From an uncultured Bacteroidales bacterium (lineage in GTDB: Bacteria; Bacteroidota; Bacteroidia; Bacteroidales; UBA932): a stretch of 64,000 nucleotides of DNA. The notes beneath the pieces were generated by a model. That model worked only from the letters and a program-made list of their open reading frames with translations, made no database searches and was not told the DNA's origin. How positions within the stretch are numbered: the stretch's first letter is position 1; each line of letters opens with the position of its first letter. The DNA is taken from the NCBI GenBank assembly GCA_949297365.1, contig CASFSL010000040.1:62001-126000 (forward strand). The letters run 5' to 3'. The position numbers and the translations under genes were made by a program. Below are positions 8,391 to 15,506 of this stretch, in pieces.

Positions 8391-9077
8391 ATGAAGAGAC
8401 TGGCAGTGCTCTCCGGTGCAGGAGTCAGCAAGGAGAGCGGAATCAACACATTCAGGGACTCCGGAGGACTTTGGGAACAGTACCCGGTGGAGGAGGTGGC
8501 CTCCATAGAAGGCTGGTACCGCAACCCCGGCCTGGTCCTGGACTTCTACAATGCCCGCAGGCGGGACGTACAGCACAGGGAGCCCAATGAGGCCCACAGG
8601 ATTATAGCGGAACTTGAAAAGGACTTCAAGGTGACGGTCATCACCCAGAACATCGACAACCTGCACGAGAGGGCCGGTTCAACCGACATCATCCACCTGC
8701 ACGGAGAGATCACCAAGGCCCGCGGCGAGCACTCACTTCTGCCGGTATACGACATAGGCTACAGCGACATTCATCTGGGAGACAAGGACAGCCGGGGCGA
8801 ACAGCTGCGTCCGCACATCGTCTGGTTCGGCGAACCGGTGCCAATGATTGAAAAAGCCGCAGAAGTTGTCTCCAGATGCGACATTCTGCTGGTCATCGGC
8901 ACATCGCTGGCCGTCTACCCCGCCGCCGGTCTGGTAGGCTACATCCGCGACGGAGTACCGGTCTACCTCATCGACCCCAACCCCATCTCCCTGCACTACA
9001 GACACTACACCCAGATCCAGGACGTCGCCACCTCCGGCATGCGGAAGTTCCGCGACCTGGCCGAATCCCTCAGATAA
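8391..9077 (+). CDS. cobB: Sir2-family NAD-dependent protein deacylase (zinc-site residues absent)
   Basis: 228 residues. Sirtuins remove acyl groups from lysines using NAD+. The Rossmann motifs GAGVSKESGINTFRDSGGLW (about 9-28), TQNIDNLHERAG (about 85-96) with the HLHGE catalytic histidine, and GTSLAVYPAAGL are all present. The FYNARRR segment contains the Tyr-x-x-Arg pair that marks desuccinylase/demalonylase-type (class III) sirtuins such as E. coli CobB. The four zinc-binding cysteines normally found after HGE are missing: the protein has a single Cys, near residue 163, so it must fold without structural zinc. It follows the ATPase gene by 4 bp. Confidence 0.88.
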   Translation: MKRLAVLSGAGVSKESGINTFRDSGGLWEQYPVEEVASIEGWYRNPGLVLDFYNARRRDVQHREPNEAHRIIAELEKDFKVTVITQNIDNLHERAGSTDIIHLHGEITKARGEHSLLPVYDIGYSDIHLGDKDSRGEQLRPHIVWFGEPVPMIEKAAEVVSRCDILLVIGTSLAVYPAAGLVGYIRDGVPVYLIDPNPISLHYRHYTQIQDVATSGMRKFRDLAESLR

Positions 9078-9116
9078 AAGAGCACGACCCTGCTCAACAA
9101 CATACTCAGCCTGAAT

Positions 9117-9149
9117 AAAAAAGCCGCACCCTGTGATTGAGTGCGGCTT
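9117..9149 (-). terminator. Terminator downstream of the BACON lipoprotein gene
   Basis: On the minus strand a 9-bp stem (AAGCCGCAC with GTGCGGCTT) is followed by a T-run. It can serve the minus-strand lipoprotein gene ending at 9174 and, as a stem alone, the convergent sirtuin gene. Its 5' arm and loop start are nearly identical to the terminator at 10873-10908. Confidence 0.7.
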
Positions 9150-9173
9150 CATGTTTATAACATTCTCTGTAGA

Positions 9174-10433
9174 TTATTTGCTGTATACGGGACTTGCCTT
9201 ACCGGCGAAATCCTTTGCTGAAAGAAGTGTTGAGACTTCTCTTTCAACATAATTTGCCCTGGGAGCAAATGCGGGAGCGTATCCACCACCTGTAAGATCG
9301 GCATAGTACTCGTCAAACAGAGCGTAATTTGTAGATTTACCGCTCTCGGTAAATGTTACCACCTCCATGAACATGTCACCGTAGTTGCCGTCAGCATCCA
9401 CGCCTATTACACAAAGTGTCGTGGGCTCACTGTCAAATGCAACATAGAACAGAGGTGCGGGATCTCCTTCAAATGTCTGGTCACCCTGAGCCAAGGTAGC
9501 ATCGTACAGTTCTGTCTGATCGGATGAAGTCACATCGCCGATCCAGAGGATATAGACACATGATTCCGCTCCGTTGGTGTACTCGAAGTCCACTGCCGCC
9601 AGAACAGGATTGCTCGGATCCTGAAGGAGGCTGCCATAGCCGGCATTATATGTTGCAAGATCCTCTATGGCCCAGTAATTGTCCATGCTGGCTGTCGCAT
9701 ATGCGTCAGTCGGCTGACTTTCCAAAGTCGTGAACGTTTCCTTTGACATCTCGGAAGTTGCTGTAGCAGAATTGACATCAACTCCGAAAGCAATAGCAAT
9801 GTACTCGGTTGCAGGCTGCATTCCTGTCACCTCATAACCGTTTGTAACTCCGCTCAATGCATATTGAGACAAGTACGGACCGTATGTATTTAGAATCTGA
9901 TCCATAATCTGTTCATCAGTATAACCGGCTTCGTAGAAGGAGTCATCTATCACAGTGACAAAATAATCTGCCTCCAGATCAGATGGTGTTATATTCATAA
10001 TCACACTATTCACTGTGGGCGTGAGCTCAAAGTCAAATGTCAGAGGCCTATCCCATGCAGATTGAATAGCATTGACCTGCGCGGTGACGGTTTGAGCATC
10101 ACCATACTCATAAGTCAAAGTAATTATCGTACTTCTGTCCGCACCACTTTCATTTGGTTCTGCGGAGAACACCACAGCGTCTTCTGTTACGGTTATCTCA
10201 CCAAGCCATTCGTCAGCACTGGCTAACATTTTTCCGCCTTCCACTGGATTGACAATCCCATAAGTAAAACTCTGCTCACCTCCTTCCGGCAAGACAATAA
10301 GGTTTCCTGTAACACCAACTTCAATCTTAGGAGCATTAGGATCTGTTGTTTCTACTCCGTTCTCTTCATTGTTTTTGTCACATCCTGCCAAAACGAATGC
10401 TCCGGCAAGGAATAATAAAAGTGTCTTTTTCAT
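9174..10433 (-). CDS. Lipoprotein with BACON-like domain
   Basis: 419 residues with a lipoprotein signal (MKKTLLLFLAGAFVLAGC; the lipobox Cys is about residue 18) and an Asp/Asn/Glu-rich start to the mature protein (DKNNEENGVE), which may act as a surface-export signal in Bacteroidota. Residues about 35-125 read as a BACON Ig-like domain, seen in the S-x-D-E-W, N-x-S-G-x-x-R-S-T-I-I-T-L-T and V-N-A-I-Q pattern. The rest (130-419) suggests further beta-sandwich modules but has no family I can name. BACON domains are linked to glycan or mucin contact; no polysaccharide-utilisation genes adjoin it. The coding DNA is more A+T-rich than its neighbours. Confidence 0.75.
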   Translation of the reverse strand: MKKTLLLFLAGAFVLAGCDKNNEENGVETTDPNAPKIEVGVTGNLIVLPEGGEQSFTYGIVNPVEGGKMLASADEWLGEITVTEDAVVFSAEPNESGADRSTIITLTYEYGDAQTVTAQVNAIQSAWDRPLTFDFELTPTVNSVIMNITPSDLEADYFVTVIDDSFYEAGYTDEQIMDQILNTYGPYLSQYALSGVTNGYEVTGMQPATEYIAIAFGVDVNSATATSEMSKETFTTLESQPTDAYATASMDNYWAIEDLATYNAGYGSLLQDPSNPVLAAVDFEYTNGAESCVYILWIGDVTSSDQTELYDATLAQGDQTFEGDPAPLFYVAFDSEPTTLCVIGVDADGNYGDMFMEVVTFTESGKSTNYALFDEYYADLTGGGYAPAFAPRANYVEREVSTLLSAKDFAGKASPVYSK

Positions 10434-10460
10434 ATTTGATAATATATTTGGTTAACTGCA

Positions 10461-10468
10461 CAAATATA
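10461..10468 (-). promoter_or_regulatory. -7 box (TATATTTG) of the BACON lipoprotein gene
   Basis: TATATTTG on the minus strand matches TAnnTTTG, 27 bp before the ATG. No clear -33 TTTG is seen at the expected distance. Confidence 0.45.
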
Positions 10469-10598
10469 CAAATTTTTATTAATTATGCTATTTTTCTGAA
10501 AAATAACTGCTTCAAAAAAATGACGCGCTATGTACTAGGCCGTGATAAACAACCGCCCGATATACGCACCTCCGTCCACGGCTCTTCTGCATAGCCGC

Positions 10599-10851
10599 GG
10601 GGGAAAGTGAACCGTTTTCGCAGAAAAACCCGGCACTTTCCCCGCACCCCATTCACACCCTTTAAGAACCTGACAGCATAGACTCTATGAAAATTCCAGC
10701 AACGAGAAAAGACTAGCCGCCCTCGGCTCTAGAGGGAGGGGCCCGCCGCAAAGCGGTGGGAGGGCCTGGTCTTTTCGACTGCTGGATTTTCATAAGAACA
10801 CCACACGGGGGAAAGTGAACCGTTTTCGCAGGAATTCCCGGCACTTTCCCC
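10599..10851 (+). repeat. Nested symmetric intergenic repeat (two hairpins flanking an inverted repeat)
   Basis: Most of the 498-bp gap between the lipoprotein gene and rpmE is one structured element. Two 45-bp direct copies (10599-10643 and 10807-10851, 42 of 45 bases equal) each fold into a hairpin with arms GGGGAAAGTG and CACTTTCCCC around a 24-nt loop. Between them is a longer imperfect inverted repeat: 10687-10715 (ATGAAAATTCCAGCA...) pairs with 10766-10793 (...TGCTGGATTTTCAT). Its centre is a GC-rich core carrying CCGCAAAGCGG and a CCCTC/GAGGG hairpin, reminiscent of REP-type elements. No transposase or open frame is inside. No other gene is visible in the gap. Confidence 0.8.
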
Positions 10852-10872
10852 AGGGGTGGAGACAGCGGGCAT

Positions 10873-10908
10873 GAAAAAGCCGCACCCAGTCAGTGATTGA
10901 GTGCGGCT
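10873..10908 (-). terminator. Terminator downstream of rpmE
   Basis: On the minus strand the stem AGCCGCAC / GTGCGGCT is followed by five T residues and lies 23 bp after the rpmE stop. Confidence 0.7.
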
Positions 10909-10931
10909 CTGATGTATCCTGATGAAGTGTA

Positions 10932-11183
10932 TTACTTCTGACGGCTCTTGTAACGCTGATAGAACTTGTCCACGCGGCCGGCGGTGTCCACCAGTTTCAT
11001 CTTTCCGGTATAGAAAGGATGGGAGGTGTTGGAAATCTCGACCTTTACGAGCGGATAGGTGACACCCTCAATATCTATGGTCTCCCTGGTGTTGACACAG
11101 GAACGGGTGATGAACACATGCTCGTTGGACATATCCTTGAATGCTACAAGACGGTAGGATTCGGGATGTATACCTTTTTTCAT
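10932..11183 (-). CDS. rpmE: 50S ribosomal protein L31, type B
   Basis: 83 residues. It starts [20 protein letters not shown], the type B (zinc-independent) form: the Cys residues of type A L31 are not present in the CxxC pattern. [28 protein letters not shown] is the conserved C-terminal half. It is monocistronic, with its own promoter and terminator. Confidence 0.95.
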   Translation of the reverse strand: MKKGIHPESYRLVAFKDMSNEHVFITRSCVNTRETIDIEGVTYPLVKVEISNTSHPFYTGKMKLVDTAGRVDKFYQRYKSRQK

Positions 11184-11211
11184 CTCTTAATGTTTTATTG
11201 GTTTCGGGCTG

Positions 11212-11242
11212 CAAAAATATACATATTTTTCTTATTCACAAA
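11212..11242 (-). promoter_or_regulatory. rpmE promoter (TTTG-N19-TATTTTTG)
   Basis: On the minus strand TTTG (11242-11239) and TATTTTTG (11219-11212) are spaced 19 bp apart, a full Bacteroidota promoter, 28 bp before the rpmE start. Confidence 0.75.
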
Positions 11243-11321
11243 AAGATTTGCCGAATTCGATTTCAGAGAGCCGCACATTACAGTGCCACGCTCCATCCAG
11301 CGCACAAGCCTATGCACCAGT

Positions 11322-12191
11322 TCAATCAGCATATTTTATCTCCCGCTTCTCTATCTTCACGGGTATGGTGCCGCCATCCTGATATGTAAGACGCTCTATC
11401 CAGTTGCCGCGGGAATCCAGCGTCCTCTCAAAGCGGAAAACAGTAGTACGGGCCTCTCCTGACAGAACCATGCCGGAACAGAATCCGCTGTCATCATATT
11501 CCATTGCAGTCTCCAGCTTACCGAAAAGCATGCTGTCCGAGTACACGGAATCCCTGCGTCCCGTAGAGTCGTAGCTCATCCTGAACTCACTCAGTTTCTT
11601 ATCCTTCAGGGAATACATGATATTTCCTGTATTGTACCCGCGCTCATCATATGTCATAATACGGTATCCTGCCGGCTGGTCCTCCTTGAAAGAATAATCC
11701 ACCTTGATACTGTCGTCTCCGAAGTATCTGTACACCTCATACTTCTTCAGGCTGTCCTCGGCATCCGTAACTCTCATCGAATACAGGCGTCCTCCCTTAT
11801 ACGTGTACACAGTCTTCTCCAGCAAGCCCTTGGAAGACGACACCAGTTCTGTCTCCATAAGCTGTCCCTTGTCATTGTATACTGATGTCTGCTCAGAGAC
11901 ACAGTTCCCATCTTTATTGAAACGGCGCAGAAGTGTGGCATTACCGTCACCGTTGAACTCCACATAGATATTGTTCGACATGGGATCTATGTCTCCCGCC
12001 TTGTAGCCGTCCTCAGTAGAATCCACCTTATAGGACACTGTCCTCAAAGACAGCACATTTCCTCTCAGTTCATACTTGGACGCATCGGTTTCCTGAACAG
12101 GTGACCAGGAATTGCACGAAACAACGGCCAACGCCGACAGGCCGGCCAACGCAGCCGCCCCTAATCTCAGATATTTTCTCATATTTGTCAT
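11322..12191 (-). CDS. Putative lipoprotein of unknown function
   Basis: 289 residues from the ATG at 12191; a second ATG at 12182 (MRKYLRLG) is equally possible, and an upstream in-frame start at 12224 would lie inside the previous gene. The signal segment LGAAALAGLSALAVVSC ends in a plausible lipobox Cys. The mature part is a run of short beta-type repeats (for example YNDKGQLMETELVSSSKG, YTYKGGRLYSMRV, YDERGYNTGNIMYSLKD, YDDSGFCSGMVLSGE), a Y-D-x-x-G pattern like the RHS/YD-type or MORN-like repeats of secreted Bacteroidota proteins. It is the last gene of the long bat run, 1 bp after the NamZ-like gene. Function unknown. Confidence 0.65.
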   Translation of the reverse strand: MTNMRKYLRLGAAALAGLSALAVVSCNSWSPVQETDASKYELRGNVLSLRTVSYKVDSTEDGYKAGDIDPMSNNIYVEFNGDGNATLLRRFNKDGNCVSEQTSVYNDKGQLMETELVSSSKGLLEKTVYTYKGGRLYSMRVTDAEDSLKKYEVYRYFGDDSIKVDYSFKEDQPAGYRIMTYDERGYNTGNIMYSLKDKKLSEFRMSYDSTGRRDSVYSDSMLFGKLETAMEYDDSGFCSGMVLSGEARTTVFRFERTLDSRGNWIERLTYQDGGTIPVKIEKREIKYAD

Positions 12192-12192
12192 A

Positions 12193-13332
12193 TTAGTTGT
12201 TGATTGTCCTGAATGTCTTGACACGCACGAGCTGCTCGTCGTAGAGCATATAGCGGCGCGCCTTGCGTATCCATTTCTGCTCCTCCACCTTAATGTGCTC
12301 CTTAAGTTCAGCCCACGAAACAGAGCCTTTTACATACGAACACATCACCTCGTCCCCCACGACGGCATCAAGTCCCGACACATCCACTGGAACACCGTCC
12401 GCCATCAGTTGTCGTATGATTCTAAGTGCGTGCGCCACCGAATGATAAGGCACACCGGGCCTGGGAAGCATCTGGAAACCATAGCATAATTCATCCTTAT
12501 AGCGTCCGAAACGCGGGGTAAATACAGTCCTGCGCAGGAATACTCCGGCATCGGAGAATCCGGACACATCGGCCTGCCTCAGATAACGCTCCATATACGG
12601 AGCCCCGAAGAGTTCGTAAGGCCGGGCCGTACCCTCGCCGTAACTCAGATCCGTACCGGAAAGCAGTATCATGCCGCAATAAAAGTTCGATGTAAACAGA
12701 CCCGGTACATCCGGCCTGGGCGGAATACTCCACGGCATCAGATACTGGGTCGCCGGACGTACCATATAGGAGATGATATGCAGCGGGAACCTGGCCCCCA
12801 GCTCCGAATAGAAGAGGTTTGCCAGTTCTCCCAGGGTCAGGCCGTGCCGGTGCAGGATCCCGTCACTGGCGGTACCCTCCACCCACCGGCCGCAGATGTT
12901 CTCCCTGTCCAGGATATACATCGACACAGAGAGGCCGTCATGATGGATTACTCTGAATATCTCATGCAGCAGCGCGGTCATACTGTCGTATCTGGAGCCG
13001 GTATCCTGATACTCTACGATGAGCGCATCGATGTCCTCCAGAGCACTCCGGTCCACAGGCGTGCCCGTCAGAAGCGGCACGAACTCACAGCCATCAAGTC
13101 CAAGACCGGAATACCTGGCGGCTCCGGCAGGAGAACCCGCATCGGATTCTCCGAAAATACCGGCTGCCGGATAAAATATTTTCTTCAGGCTGCCCCTGCG
13201 GTAAAGACTCTCAAACAGATACTCTTCTGTCTCAGGATTCCAGGCAGACTGGTTGCACAGCACGGCAAGCCGACCTTTGCGCAGCACGACATCTTCCTGA
13301 CGGTCCAGGGGCGTTGTTCGGAACGAGAACAT
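12193..13332 (-). CDS. DUF1343 / NamZ-like exo-beta-N-acetylmuramidase homologue, divergent
   Basis: 379 residues. It is recognised by the DUF1343 landmarks YQDTGSRYDSM, YILDRENICGRWVEGT, LHRHGLTLGELANLFYSELG and LSYGEGTARPYELFGAPYM. Characterised members (NamZ of Bacillus subtilis and Tannerella forsythia) release N-acetylmuramic acid from the non-reducing end of peptidoglycan chains. Two departures are notable. The family EHGFRG-type motif near residue 60 is replaced by AAGIFGESDAGSPAGAA. There is also no signal peptide, so it would act in the cytoplasm unless the start is wrong. It lies 2 bp behind glmM, in amino-sugar context, which fits a recycling role but does not prove it. Confidence 0.75.
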   Translation of the reverse strand: MFSFRTTPLDRQEDVVLRKGRLAVLCNQSAWNPETEEYLFESLYRRGSLKKIFYPAAGIFGESDAGSPAGAARYSGLGLDGCEFVPLLTGTPVDRSALEDIDALIVEYQDTGSRYDSMTALLHEIFRVIHHDGLSVSMYILDRENICGRWVEGTASDGILHRHGLTLGELANLFYSELGARFPLHIISYMVRPATQYLMPWSIPPRPDVPGLFTSNFYCGMILLSGTDLSYGEGTARPYELFGAPYMERYLRQADVSGFSDAGVFLRRTVFTPRFGRYKDELCYGFQMLPRPGVPYHSVAHALRIIRQLMADGVPVDVSGLDAVVGDEVMCSYVKGSVSWAELKEHIKVEEQKWIRKARRYMLYDEQLVRVKTFRTINN

Positions 13333-13334
13333 AA

Positions 13335-14723
13335 TCAGCCTATTATCGTCTTAACCATAGAGATGACATCGGTGGCTATCCTCTCAGCCCCGGCCTCGTC
13401 CTCAGCCTCGGAATAGACCCTGATGATCGGCTCGGTATTGGAGCGGCGCAGATGCACCCACATCCTCTCTCTGTCAAAGTCTATCTTGACTCCGTCGATA
13501 TCGGTGATGCGCTCGGAGGCGTAGGCTTTCTTCACCTCTTCCAGCACCTTGTCTATCAAATCCTTGTCGGACAACTCTATTCTGTTCTTGGAGATAGAGT
13601 AGCGGGGCAGGGATTCCCTCAGCGCGGAGACCTTCTTTCCCGACTCGGCTATGCTGCTCAGGAACAATGCTATGCCTATCAGCGCATCCCGGCCGTAATG
13701 CAGGTCCGGCACTATGACACCCCCGTTGCCCTCGCCGCCTATGACGGCTCCGGTACGCTTCATCTCGGCTGTCACATTGACCTCTCCCACAGCAGCCGCC
13801 GTATAAGTGCATCCGCGAGCCTCGGTCACATCCCTCAATGCACGGGACGAGGAGAGATTGGAGACTGTAGGACCGGGCCGCTTGGACAGCACATAGTCCG
13901 CGACAGAGACAAGGGTGTACTCCTCTCCGAAGAAACTGCCGTCCTCGCAGACCAGGGCCAGGCGGTCTACGTCAGGATCCACGGCTATACCCAGATCGGC
14001 TTTCTCTTCAGCCACTGTACGGCACAGATCCACCAGATGGGACGGAAGGGGCTCGGGATTGTGCGCAAACTGTCCGGTAGGCTCGCAGTTAAGCTTTACG
14101 CACTCCACGCCCAGAGCATCCAGCAGTCCGGGGACGGCGATGCCGCCGACTGAGTTGACCGCATCCAGCACAGCCTTGAAATGCGCGTTCCTTATGGCCT
14201 CTCTGTCCACCAGCGGATGGGCCAGCACGGCCTGTATATGAGCGTCCGTAAAATCCTTTTCCACATACGAGCCGAGAGAGTCCACGTCGCAGTATTCAAA
14301 CCTCTCCTCCCCTGCAATCCGTATAAGCTCGGCACCCTCGGCCGCATTGAGGAACTCCCCGTGCTCATTGAGCAGCTTCAGGGCGTTCCACTGCCTGGGA
14401 TTATGCGATGCAGTAAGTATGATGCCTCCGTCAGCCTTCTCGAACATCACGGCCATCTCCACTGTAGGCGTGGATGCCAGACCGGCGTTGACCACGTCTA
14501 TGCCGCAGGCCCTGAGAGTCCCGCAGACTATCTCGTCCACCATGGGACCGGAGATACGGGCATCCCTTCCGACCACCACCTTGAGCCGGCGACCGCCCTT
14601 GCTGCGGTGCAGCATGGAAGAATATGCCGATACGAATTTTACAATATCCAGAGGCGTAAGCGAGTCTCCACATGTTCCTCCGACAGTGCCTCTGATACCG
14701 GAGATGGATTTAATAAGTGTCAT
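13335..14723 (-). CDS. glmM: Phosphoglucosamine mutase (GlmM-type phosphohexomutase)
   Basis: 462 residues. The alpha-D-phosphohexomutase family signatures are complete: active-site serine loop LTASHNPRQWNALK (about 99-112), metal loop DPDVDRLAL (about 248), sugar loop GGEGNGGVI and the phosphate-binding RRSNTEPIIRVYSEA near the C terminus. The GEGNGG sugar loop and length fit Bacteroidota GlmM, which converts glucosamine-6-phosphate to glucosamine-1-phosphate for UDP-GlcNAc and hence peptidoglycan and LPS; phosphomannomutase activity cannot be excluded. It lies 12 bp after batE and 2 bp before the NamZ-like gene. Confidence 0.88.
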   Translation of the reverse strand: MTLIKSISGIRGTVGGTCGDSLTPLDIVKFVSAYSSMLHRSKGGRRLKVVVGRDARISGPMVDEIVCGTLRACGIDVVNAGLASTPTVEMAVMFEKADGGIILTASHNPRQWNALKLLNEHGEFLNAAEGAELIRIAGEERFEYCDVDSLGSYVEKDFTDAHIQAVLAHPLVDREAIRNAHFKAVLDAVNSVGGIAVPGLLDALGVECVKLNCEPTGQFAHNPEPLPSHLVDLCRTVAEEKADLGIAVDPDVDRLALVCEDGSFFGEEYTLVSVADYVLSKRPGPTVSNLSSSRALRDVTEARGCTYTAAAVGEVNVTAEMKRTGAVIGGEGNGGVIVPDLHYGRDALIGIALFLSSIAESGKKVSALRESLPRYSISKNRIELSDKDLIDKVLEEVKKAYASERITDIDGVKIDFDRERMWVHLRRSNTEPIIRVYSEAEDEAGAERIATDVISMVKTIIG

Positions 14724-14735
14724 AGTCCTTAAAGT

Positions 14736-15506
14736 TTATATTATTTCTACATCTTCCGCTTCCAGCCATCCCTGCCTGCCGTCCGACAGTTCTATGCGGT
14801 ACCACTCTCCCAAAGAGTCCATCACGGCCACCTTGGTGCCCTCGTGCAGAATAAACAGAGACTGGTCCGTAGAGCCGGGTGAGCTTTTGACACTGCTTAC
14901 GGGTACGGTCACCACCGCCCCGTCCTCAGACTCCAGAGCGGAGCGCAGGTTGAAGGCAAACACAGCGGATATTATCGTCATCAACAGAGCTGCCACAGCC
15001 AGGGCGAAAGCTGTCTTGCGCAGTGCCGGCGAGCCACCGAAGCGGAACAGCAGCACCATTACCGCCGTCACCAGGAACAGGGCCAGCGCAATCCAGGCCC
15101 AGGCATCGGAGGACACCGTATCCCGGAATGCCTTTATCCATGTCAGCAGGATAAACTCCGGCACCTCGTCAATCCTGTCCAGGGTGTACTCCCGGGCTAT
15201 CGCCAGGTTGACCTGCGCATCCTCGTAGGAGGGATCCAGTTTGAGAGCCCTCTCATAATAGAGTATGGACTGCCCGAGACAATTGCCCAGCTTATAGTAG
15301 CAGTTGCCTATATTGTAATACAGTTCCCTGGAGACATAACCCTCCGCCTCCAGAGCGGAGAAGCCGGCCAGGGCCTCCTGATAGTTCTCTTCCGTATAGT
15401 CCTTGACCGCCTGATTCCAGAGCGAGTCGGCATCCTGTGCGGACAGCCATGCCGCCGACACTGTCAGGATGCCAAATATTATCATTATGCGTTTCATCTT
15501 ACTCAA
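14736..15506 (-). CDS. batE: BatE: TPR and SH3-like membrane protein
   Basis: 256 residues. It has a signal peptide (about 1-23), TPR repeats at about 27-125 (SLWNQAVKDYTEENYQEALA, LYYNIGNCYYKLGNCL, YYERALKLDPSYEDAQVNLA), two membrane segments at about 150-195 and a C-terminal bacterial SH3-like domain (VMDSLGEWYRIELSDGRQGW). This is the BatE architecture of Bacteroidota and Leptospira aerotolerance operons; BatE probably scaffolds other Bat proteins in the periplasm. It overlaps batD by 4 bp. Confidence 0.9.
   Translation of the reverse strand: MSKMKRIMIIFGILTVSAAWLSAQDADSLWNQAVKDYTEENYQEALAGFSALEAEGYVSRELYYNIGNCYYKLGNCLGQSILYYERALKLDPSYEDAQVNLAIAREYTLDRIDEVPEFILLTWIKAFRDTVSSDAWAWIALALFLVTAVMVLLFRFGGSPALRKTAFALAVAALLMTIISAVFAFNLRSALESEDGAVVTVPVSSVKSSPGSTDQSLFILHEGTKVAVMDSLGEWYRIELSDGRQGWLEAEDVEII

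Noticed and set aside
10599..10851. CRISPR array
   Set aside because: There are only two copies of the 45-bp unit, 163 bp apart, each self-complementary, with no regular spacers or cas genes.
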